Assembly (NCBI GenBank): GCA_047629355.1
Contig: JBLHWU010000046.1
Span: 1-33,494 of the forward strand
From: CAYUNA01 sp047629355
GTDB taxonomy: Bacteria; Bacteroidota; Bacteroidia; Chitinophagales; Saprospiraceae
Length of the DNA stretch: 33,494 nucleotides
Direction: 5' to 3'
The notes under the pieces are model-generated. The model made no database searches, was not told the DNA's origin, and was given only the letters and a program-made list of their open reading frames with translations. A program made the position numbers and the translations under genes. Positions 23,696 through 30,480 of the stretch are shown piece by piece; within the stretch, counting starts at the first letter, position 1, and each line of letters begins with the position of its first letter.

Positions 23696-26086
23696 TTAAT
23701 TTACTCGTCCAATCCTTTCTCCATCTACATATTTGATAATATAAGCCCGCTCAAAATTACTCTTCTGGCGTACTTTTTTTAAATCAGATTTTGCTTCCGA
23801 AAACGAGTGATATTCAGCTAACAAAACCCGCGTTAATTTTTTTTCAATGATATATTCTGTATCCAAACGACCCATGTTTTCGACCGGACGGTAGCGCGAA
23901 TGATTGGCATCAAATGACCGAACTGCAATCAATTGAATCTTATAATATTCTCCCATTCGACGGGGTGCAGCGGTTACAATTTCGTAGTTGTCACGCGGTC
24001 CTTTTCCTCTGGTTGTATATGCCGTTCCTTCTGGAATTGAAGTATTCATTGACGTCGAAACGTTGGTAGAATTATTTCTTGCAGGACTGGTATTCGTCCG
24101 TTCCATTGGCGTTGATATCGTCGCTGGAGTAGAAGTTGGCGTATAGCTTGATGCGTCAACTTCCTCCAATGGACGGTAAATGGCATCCTGTATTTTGGTT
24201 GAGCCTTCTACAACGTTTTCAGTCGCCGTCGGTTTCGTTTCTTCCCAATTATCACTGCTTGGTGCAGTATAAGTCGTCTTCTTGATTTCAGTTTCATCAA
24301 CGACAGGAGCTTCATAAACTGGCAGCTCTACCATTGGCTTTGTCTGAATCACGCTCTTCTTCAACTCCACAATTACCTCTTTTTTTACAGCTACTTCTTC
24401 TGTTACTGATTCTTCAAAAACAGGGTTTTGCACGGCTGGTTTTTCAACAGCAGGCTGCTGATAAACGGGTTGAGATGCGGTTAAAAGACTAACTGAATCA
24501 TCACCAGTTTCAATATAAAGTGGCTGACCATAATCTTCATATTTATAAAAATCTTCTGTGCTGAAGTCATATGATTTCCGCATAAATCCATCTTTCCGAG
24601 CCTCAATCGCGTATCTTTTTTCTGGAAATAAAACGAAACGGTATTGCCCATCAGTAGCGGTATTACTCATCATTTCTCGACGGGTGCCATCGTCTGCTAT
24701 TTGAAAAATAGTCACAGTCGCATTCGGCAATAATTCACCCGTCGCTTTATGATAAACGCCACCTGCTGCAAACAATTCCTTTTGCGTACTTGCTGTAAAA
24801 GAAAAAATATCTTCGTCAGTCGTCGTAATTTTTTGCGCGCCAAATAAACGGTTAGAAACGAAGTACCCAATTTTACCCGACGGACTTTTTACATAGAAAA
24901 AATCATCTGCACTTGAGCTGTATGGAACACCCATGTTGGCCGCCTCCGTCCAATGTGATTTATTGCCAGCGGCTTTAAAAACATCGTATCCACCAACGCC
25001 AGGGTGCCCTTTGGAAGCGAAGTACAAAATTTCTTTTTCATTATCGTAGTACGGCGTAATTTCATCGCCTGCGGTATTTACTTTCGACCCTGCATTGGAA
25101 GGGTAGGAGAAGTCGTTCGAAGTACTATTTTTATCACGCGTCGTGTACCAAATATCCATGCCACCTTTACCTTCTGGTCGGTTAGAAGCAAAATAAAGCA
25201 CTTCCGAATTGCCTTGGTGAACAACGTATGGATGCGTTGTGGTTGAGCCAGCCATGTTGATATAATCTCGCAACTTTTCAGGAGATTTCCAGCTTCGACC
25301 CGTTCGTTCGGTCACGTATAAATTACAAACCGTCGTCAAGCCACCCCAGCTTTCTACGCTTTTACAAATGGTAAAATAGAACCGTTTTTGGTCGGGTGAT
25401 AAAGACCCATTACAAAAATGGTCGTTTTCAATCTTCGGAAAACTCTCTGGCACTTTCCCCTTACTCCATTGTCCATCTACATTTTTAGAACGGTAAATAG
25501 CCGCTCGTTGTGCCATCGTTGAAGAGTAATAAAGAATTTCATCATTGAACGGTAACGGCGCAAATTCTGTTTCTGGGGTATTGATCGCTTCACTCAAATG
25601 GGTTACTTCCACGTCCAAAGAATTCACGTTATTGGCATATTTTCGAGCCAATGCGCAACCTTTGATTTCGTTTTGCACCAACTTCGCAATACCTGATTTA
25701 TCGCTTCCTTGATAATTTGCCAAGAAGTCAGCAAACTCATGAGAAGCATTATCAAAATCACCTGACTGTTTCAAGCATTGTGCATATTTTAAACCCACTT
25801 TTGGATATTCGCTATTCATTTTCTTGACATGCTTAAATGCCTCGGCAGCATTCGTATAGTCACGGATAATGTCGAAACATTCGCCCGCTTTGTAAATTAG
25901 TTCGGTCTTCTTTGTTTTTTGTCGCCATGCTGCACGGTAGTGTTCACCCGCGTCTGCGTATTGCGCTTTTTCAAAAAGCTCTTTCGCTAAATTAACATGT
26001 TTTTTCCAGCTCAACTTTTGTTGACCGAATGCACTAATCGTTAAAAAGCAAAAAGAAAATAGAAGTACCTGTTTGGAAAATTTCAT
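23696..26086 (-). CDS. PorE-like envelope protein: TPR, PD40 propeller, CRD, SPOR-like
   Basis: The 796-residue exported protein has a signal peptide (1-22, ending AFGQ). TPR-like helices follow (about 28-125; AGEHYRAAWRQ, AAEAFKHVKKM). A PD40/WD40-like propeller spans about 165-435, with repeats such as LYFASNRPEGKGGMDIWY and LYFASKGHPGVGGYDVF. Then come a carboxypeptidase-regulatory-like domain (about 440-510, VYHKATGELLPNATVTI), a disordered linker rich in Pro/Val/Thr, and a C-terminal domain (713-790; YYKIQLIAVRSF, DTEYIIEKK, FSEAKSDLKKVRQ) that reads as a SPOR-like peptidoglycan-binding fold. TPR-PD40-CRD is the architecture of PorE of the T9SS, where the last domain is OmpA-like; here a SPOR-like one stands in its place, and no lipobox is seen. 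It probably tethers an envelope complex to peptidoglycan. Confidence 0.85.
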   Translation of the reverse strand: MKFSKQVLLFSFCFLTISAFGQQKLSWKKHVNLAKELFEKAQYADAGEHYRAAWRQKTKKTELIYKAGECFDIIRDYTNAAEAFKHVKKMNSEYPKVGLKYAQCLKQSGDFDNASHEFADFLANYQGSDKSGIAKLVQNEIKGCALARKYANNVNSLDVEVTHLSEAINTPETEFAPLPFNDEILYYSSTMAQRAAIYRSKNVDGQWSKGKVPESFPKIENDHFCNGSLSPDQKRFYFTICKSVESWGGLTTVCNLYVTERTGRSWKSPEKLRDYINMAGSTTTHPYVVHQGNSEVLYFASNRPEGKGGMDIWYTTRDKNSTSNDFSYPSNAGSKVNTAGDEITPYYDNEKEILYFASKGHPGVGGYDVFKAAGNKSHWTEAANMGVPYSSSADDFFYVKSPSGKIGYFVSNRLFGAQKITTTDEDIFSFTASTQKELFAAGGVYHKATGELLPNATVTIFQIADDGTRREMMSNTATDGQYRFVLFPEKRYAIEARKDGFMRKSYDFSTEDFYKYEDYGQPLYIETGDDSVSLLTASQPVYQQPAVEKPAVQNPVFEESVTEEVAVKKEVIVELKKSVIQTKPMVELPVYEAPVVDETEIKKTTYTAPSSDNWEETKPTATENVVEGSTKIQDAIYRPLEEVDASSYTPTSTPATISTPMERTNTSPARNNSTNVSTSMNTSIPEGTAYTTRGKGPRDNYEIVTAAPRRMGEYYKIQLIAVRSFDANHSRYRPVENMGRLDTEYIIEKKLTRVLLAEYHSFSEAKSDLKKVRQKSNFERAYIIKYVDGERIGRVN

Positions 26087-26174
26087 AATCTCAGGATTTG
26101 GTGGCTGACAACCAGCCTAATTGTTCACAGTAAAAAATAATTCATAATTTTATGGCTACTCTCAAAGAGCGTTT

Positions 26175-26213
26175 GAGGGATGAAAAAGGTTTGTAAAAGC
26201 CTTTTTTATCCCT
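26175..26213 (-). terminator. GAGGGA-type terminator after purN
   Basis: GAGGGATGAAAAAGG pairs with CCTTTTTTATCCCTC (with one G-U) around a short loop. It lies 49 bp past the purN stop codon on the minus strand. The following GC-rich segment CACTGCCGCTGGTAGCG at about 26231-26247 recalls the second hairpin of the composite repeat. Confidence 0.55.
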
Positions 26214-26261
26214 CCATACTTAACCCGCACTGCCGCTGGTAGCGCGTAAATAACCGATGAA

Positions 26262-26837
26262 TTACTTTTTACCTCTAATAATCGATTCAATAACTTTAGG
26301 AAAATACTTATGTTCTAGTGCTAAAACTTTACTGGCAATATCTTCGGGGGTGTCATGTTCTTCCAGTAAACATTTTGCCTGAAAAAATATTGCCCCATCG
26401 TCATATTTTTCATTGACAAAATGAATGGTCATACCACTTTCCGTTTCTCCAGTAGCTTTAACTGCTTTATGGACATTTATACCATACATTCCTGGTCCGC
26501 CATATTTTGGCAGCAACGCCGGATGGATATTAACTATCTGATTTTCAAAGGACTGAACTAAGTATTTTGGGATTAACCACAAAAAGCCCGCCAATATCAG
26601 GTAATCAACATTATACGCATATAGTTTTTTTAAAATATTTTCTGTTTCGTAAAATTCTTGACGATTTAAAATGATGGTAGGTATCTCATAATCGGCTGCC
26701 ATTTGCAACACCTTAGCAGTTGATTTATTAGAAACAATAACGCCGACGTTGATTTGGTCAGTATCTTGAAAATATTCTACTATTTTTCGTGCATTCGAAC
26801 CCGTGCCCGAAGCGAATATCGCTATATTTTTTGTCAC
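26262..26837 (-). CDS. purN: Phosphoribosylglycinamide formyltransferase
   Basis: This 191-residue cytoplasmic enzyme transfers the formyl group from 10-formyl-THF to GAR in purine synthesis. The N-terminal phosphate loop FASGTGSNARKI (8-19), the catalytic N103 and H105 in NIHPALLP followed by KYGGPGMYG, and the SGMTIHFVNEKYDDGAIFF segment with the catalytic aspartate are all present. The start is GTG at 26835-26837; no ATG fits. It stands alone, with a pair of palindromic elements beginning just 22 bp upstream of the start, which places its promoter within or beyond them. Confidence 0.94.
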   Translation of the reverse strand: MTKNIAIFASGTGSNARKIVEYFQDTDQINVGVIVSNKSTAKVLQMAADYEIPTIILNRQEFYETENILKKLYAYNVDYLILAGFLWLIPKYLVQSFENQIVNIHPALLPKYGGPGMYGINVHKAVKATGETESGMTIHFVNEKYDDGAIFFQAKCLLEEHDTPEDIASKVLALEHKYFPKVIESIIRGKK

Positions 26838-26858
26838 TCTCGGTTGATTTGGACTGTT

Positions 26859-27020
26859 TAAGTACTTGGACCTATTTATTCGGGAAATTTTAGGACTAAG
26901 TTTTTTTTGATAGTTTTTCTTTAAAAATACTTTAATAGCGCGCTTATTAAAATATTTTTAAAGGTAAAATATCGGAAAAGACAGTTATAAAAACCACTAA
27001 TAAATAAGTCCGAAATCTTA
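26859..27020. repeat. Roughly 160-bp palindromic element, copy A
   Basis: It starts TAAGTACTTGGACCTATTTA and ends in a degenerate inverse (AATAAGTCCGAAATCTTA); the interior is AT-rich and imperfectly self-complementary. The interior phrase TAGTTTTTCTTTAAAAATAC aligns with the interior of the 33207-33369 copy. Length 162 bp. It sits in the 5' region of purN. Confidence 0.65.
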
Positions 27021-27172
27021 AGTACGTAACCTTAGATAATCGATACTTCTGACAGAGGATATTTTTTGTTTAAAAAATTCTTGAATAATCCTTTTATCAA
27101 ATGATTTTTTAAGTTTCTTAAACGGAAAATAGCCCTGTTTAAAAGTATCGATTATTTGAGGGCATCTACTTA
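27019..27172. repeat. Roughly 160-bp palindromic element, copy B
   Basis: This copy directly abuts copy A at CTTAAGTACGTAAC (27017-27030). Its ends carry ATCGATACTT and AAGTATCGAT as inverse repeats. Its middle, TCTTGAATAATCCTTTTATC, aligns with TCTTGAACAATCCCTTTATT in the 33207 copy, in the same orientation. It ends ATCTACTTA at 27172. Confidence 0.6.
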
Positions 27173-27281
27173 TGTTTTGTTTGAGCGGTAAACTTAATAC
27201 TTTTTAAAATATTATAAACCAAGGAGTTCATTAAAAGCAAATTTTCCATTAATTTCATCATTAAAAGATTTTAAAAAATGT

Positions 27282-27426
27282 GATTCTTTGACAAATCCCT
27301 TAAAATACAAGTTTATTCTTGTTTTATAAATGGATTTTGAGCCCTCAAAACCCTACCTGGACTACTGCAGGCAGCGCATAGTTTCTTTTAAGGAATATTT
27401 TACTCCATAGGATTTGTCGAAGAACC
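27282..27426. repeat. 145-bp element with 17-bp terminal inverted repeats
   Basis: The left end GATTCTTTGACAAATCC (27282-27298) and right end GGATTTGTCGAAGAACC (27410-27426) are inverse repeats at 15 of 17 positions. The first 60 bp match 6869-6928. The centre keeps TTTTGAG and CCCTCAAAA with the hairpin stem shortened, then CTGCAGGCAGCGC, the remains of a GC-rich hairpin. It looks like a small non-coding mobile element carrying a decayed composite repeat. Confidence 0.55.
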
Positions 27427-27556
27427 AAAATTGTTGCAAAATGAGTCATCAACGAAACTTAATTAAAATTGCGTTATTTGCTTTTCCTTCGTAATTATTG
27501 GCTTTATTATTAACGGCGACAAAGGTATTCTAGACATTTTTTTGATTTTTTTTGAA

Positions 27557-27649
27557 ATGATGATGATGACAAGAATACTGTTCTTGCTTTTTACTTTAGG
27601 TTATTTCTTTTACCAAGGAGTACCACCTTTATTGAAAAGTGGTCACTAA
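27557..27649 (+). CDS. Possible 30-residue membrane peptide or gene remnant
   Basis: A run of four ATG codons (27557-27568) opens a frame of 30 residues that is mostly hydrophobic (TRILFLLFTLGYFFYQG) and ends LKSGH-stop. It could be a small membrane peptide or the leftover 5' end of a larger gene. No Shine-Dalgarno or family match supports it. The surrounding region, 27427-27807, has no other feature apart from a possible -7 box. Confidence 0.2.
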   Translation: MMMMTRILFLLFTLGYFFYQGVPPLLKSGH

Positions 27650-27759
27650 TTCAGTTAAAAAAAGTTAAATTCTTCCCTTCTTTTCAAATTCATCTTCGGT
27701 AAGACAACGTATTCGCTAAAAATCCTTTTCTTTTGTGGTAGAAATTTTGCTTTATTGTA

Positions 27760-27767
27760 TATATTTG
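27760..27767 (+). promoter_or_regulatory. Possible -7 box (TATATTTG)
   Basis: TATATTTG fits TAnnTTTG and lies 53 bp before the start of the first thioredoxin-fold gene. No TTG occurs at the proper upstream spacing. Confidence 0.35.
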
Positions 27768-27820
27768 AATTAAATACTCTTGTTATCTTAATGAAGTATT
27801 TAGAAAAATGAGTAATCCTT

Positions 27821-28984
27821 ATGAAATTATCAGCTATTATTTTAATCCTATTTACGGCAATGACAACCAGTTTTGGTCAAATAGATTTCTTTCACGGAAC
27901 TTGGGAAGAAGCACTTGCGAAAGCCAAAACGGAAGGAAAAGTTATTTTTGTGGATGCTTACGCGGAGTGGTGTGGACCGTGCAAACGGATGGCTAAAAAT
28001 GTATTTACGCAAGAGCGAGTAGGGGAATTTCACAATGAGAAATTCATCAATATGAAGATTGATATGGAGAAAGGCATTGGTTTGACTTTCCGAAGAAAAT
28101 ATCCTGTTTCTGCATTTCCAACTTTGTTTTACATTGATTCAAGCGGCGAAGTGGTGCATAAAGTAAAAGGCGCACAGCAAGTCGGTGGCTTATTAAAATT
28201 AGGTGAATTCGTTTTAGGGAAAGTTGATTATAGCAAGGATTTCGCGGCAGAATATGAAAAAGGGAATCGTGAACCAGAGCTTCTATTCAAATATGTCAAA
28301 GCTTTAAATAAGTCGAATAAACCGAGTTTGAAAGTGACGAATGAGTATTTGCGGACGCAGAAAGAGTTGACTTCAGATTTCAATTTGCGGTTCATCCACG
28401 AAGGAGCAGTTGAAGCCGATTCGCGTGTTTTTGAATTGATGCTGGAAAACAAAAAGCAAATTGGAATGCTCGTCGGTTTGGATGGATTGAATAGAAAAAT
28501 TGAGTTGGCCTGCCAAAGTACGGTCAATAAAGCCATCGAATACGAAATGCCAGAGTTGATGGATGATGCGAAAAGCATTATGAAAACCAACTATCCGGCG
28601 CACGCTGAAAAATTTGCCATCAAAGCCGACTTAGATTATTACAAAGCAATAGAAGACCAAAAAAGCTACATGAAAGCTTGTTCGGAATACGCTAAAAAAG
28701 TAATTAGTGCAAATCCAAAAGCTTTGAATAGATTGGCGAAAGACATCGAAAGCCATTTTGGTGGCGACAGTAAGTGTATGAAAGCGGCAGAAAAATACGC
28801 GAAAGAAGCTGCGGAGTCTAATAAACATTACGCCTACTATCTGACTTACGCCAACATTTTAAATGAAAATGGTAAGAAAGGCGATGCCTTAAAAGCTGCC
28901 CAAAAATCGTTGGAATTGGCGAAACCTGCGGGACGTGGTGCACAGATGGCCGTACAAAAAATGATTAAAAGAATTGAAGGATAA
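27821..28984 (+). CDS. Exported thioredoxin-fold protein with helical C-terminus (paralogue 1)
   Basis: The 387-residue protein has a signal peptide (about 1-19, ending TTSFG) and a thioredoxin-like domain (about 22-130) with active site WCGPC (C51, C54) and the cis-proline P100 in VSAFPTLFYID. The remaining roughly 240 residues are helical, rich in Lys/Ala and Tyr/Ala repeats, and end with TPR-like helices (HYAYYLTYANILNENG). It probably acts as a periplasmic thiol-disulfide protein that uses the helical part to hold a partner. It starts at ATG 27821; an out-of-frame frame begins at 27808 but is a shadow. A similar gene follows after 184 bp. Confidence 0.85.
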   Translation: MKLSAIILILFTAMTTSFGQIDFFHGTWEEALAKAKTEGKVIFVDAYAEWCGPCKRMAKNVFTQERVGEFHNEKFINMKIDMEKGIGLTFRRKYPVSAFPTLFYIDSSGEVVHKVKGAQQVGGLLKLGEFVLGKVDYSKDFAAEYEKGNREPELLFKYVKALNKSNKPSLKVTNEYLRTQKELTSDFNLRFIHEGAVEADSRVFELMLENKKQIGMLVGLDGLNRKIELACQSTVNKAIEYEMPELMDDAKSIMKTNYPAHAEKFAIKADLDYYKAIEDQKSYMKACSEYAKKVISANPKALNRLAKDIESHFGGDSKCMKAAEKYAKEAAESNKHYAYYLTYANILNENGKKGDALKAAQKSLELAKPAGRGAQMAVQKMIKRIEG

Positions 28985-28988
28985 TTAG

Positions 28989-29084
28989 AGAAGACAAAGG
29001 TCAGATCGTTTTACTGTCAGAAGTCAGATTGAAAATAGGTTCTTGCTGACTGCTGAAAGTAAAACGGTTTGACCTCTGTCGTCT
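28989..29084. repeat. Inverted repeat with 39-bp arms between thioredoxin paralogues
   Basis: The arms at 28989-29027 and 29046-29084 match at 33 of 39 positions by hand count around an 18-nt loop. The arms contain GTCAGA/GTCAGC words (GGTCAGA, TGTCAGA, AGTCAG). It begins five bases past the first paralogue's stop codon and separates it from the second. It may be a partial terminator or processing hairpin that lowers expression of the downstream copy. Confidence 0.65.
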
Positions 29085-29168
29085 TAGAAATTTAATGGTT
29101 ATATTCCTGACTTTGCGGTATAGCTATTTTTTTAAATTAAACGTTCAAAAAAAATAGAAACTAATATA

Positions 29169-30386
29169 ATGAAACAACTCACCATCATCTTTTTCGCATT
29201 GATTTTTGCAACTACAATTTTTGCACAAAAAGAGACTATTCAAAAAGAACTTCAGCAAGAGGTCATTAAAAAAGAAAGAGCTAAGAACGAGGGCATAAAA
29301 TTTTCTACCAAATCCTGGGCAGAAATGTTAACCGAAGCCAAAGCTGATAATAAACTGATTTTCGTAGATGCTTATGCAAAATGGTGTGGGCCGTGCAAAA
29401 CGATGTCCAAAAAAGTATTCCCGGTCAAGAAAGTAGGGGACTTTTTCAATGCTCAATTTGTCAATGCAAAAATTGATATGGAGAAAGGCGAAGGTCCAAA
29501 ATTGGCGAAGCAATACCATGTTCGCGCTTACCCAACTTTCTTATTCGTTGATGGGGATGGCAAAGTTGTTCACCGCTCGATTGGCTACCATAATCCTGAC
29601 CAATTGTTGGAGTTGGGCAGCGCAGCTTCTAATCCGATGATGCAGTTGTCATCCTTGGATGCGATGTATGAGAAAGGCGAGCGCAATCCTGATTTTTTGT
29701 ACAAATATGCGCTGGCAAAATCGGAGACGATGGATGGCAGTCACGGTACAATTGCGGAGGAATATTTGGCGACGCAAAGTAACTGGCAGAGTGATAAAAA
29801 CATGGAGTTTATTTACAAATTGACGGATGATGCGACCTCTAAAATGTTTCAGTACTTTGTTAAAAATAAGGCAGTCTTTACTGAAAAATACAGCGAGCGA
29901 GCAGTAGCTGCTAAGATTCAAGGTTTGGTCCAGGCCTCCTTGTATGAGAAAGATGGTGATGTATTGGCAAATGCCGAAAAAATCTTTCCTGTGGTCTATC
30001 CTGAACGGGCAGCGGAGATGGTTTCCAGTTTTAAAATGTTATATTATTTAGGTGCTGGCGATGGTGAAAAATACGCGAAAGTATCTACCGCACATTATAA
30101 AGAATACCAAGCGCAGTCGTGGGATGAATTGAATGAAGTGGCTTGGAATTTTTATGAGGTTGTCGAGGAAAAAAAGTATTTGAAGAAGGGCGTAAAGTTT
30201 GCAAAGAAATCTATCAAAATGTCGAATCAATATTATAATAATGACACTTTGGCGGCTCTATATTTCAAATTGGGAAAGAAAGGAAAAGCATTGAAAGTTG
30301 CGAATAAAGCACTTTATTTGGCAAAAGAAGAAGGCGAAGATGCGACAGAAACGATGAAATTATTGAAGGAAATCAAAGCGCTTTAA
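29169..30386 (+). CDS. Exported thioredoxin-fold protein with helical C-terminus (paralogue 2)
   Basis: The 405-residue protein has a signal peptide (about 1-20, MKQLTIIFFALIFATTIFAQ), a short charged helix, and a thioredoxin domain with WCGPC (C73, C76) and the cis-proline in VRAYPTFLFVDG. The phrase KLIFVDAYAKWCGPCKTMS parallels VIFVDAYAEWCGPCKRMA of the upstream gene, and both share IDMEKG, so the two arose by duplication. The C-terminal 230 residues are helical, with the last helices (YYNNDTLAALYFKLGKKGKA) TPR-like. The charged N-terminal insert of about 20 residues is the main difference. It is likely periplasmic and co-transcribed with paralogue 1 unless the hairpin between them stops transcription. 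Confidence 0.85.
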   Translation: MKQLTIIFFALIFATTIFAQKETIQKELQQEVIKKERAKNEGIKFSTKSWAEMLTEAKADNKLIFVDAYAKWCGPCKTMSKKVFPVKKVGDFFNAQFVNAKIDMEKGEGPKLAKQYHVRAYPTFLFVDGDGKVVHRSIGYHNPDQLLELGSAASNPMMQLSSLDAMYEKGERNPDFLYKYALAKSETMDGSHGTIAEEYLATQSNWQSDKNMEFIYKLTDDATSKMFQYFVKNKAVFTEKYSERAVAAKIQGLVQASLYEKDGDVLANAEKIFPVVYPERAAEMVSSFKMLYYLGAGDGEKYAKVSTAHYKEYQAQSWDELNEVAWNFYEVVEEKKYLKKGVKFAKKSIKMSNQYYNNDTLAALYFKLGKKGKALKVANKALYLAKEEGEDATETMKLLKEIKAL

Positions 30387-30389
30387 AAG

Positions 30390-30480
<91 letters not shown>

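Noticed and set aside
26859..27172. Riboswitch (purine-type) in the purN leader
   Set aside because: The location invited the idea, but the sequence is a copy of a dispersed palindromic element found also near 33207 and lacks a conserved aptamer core.
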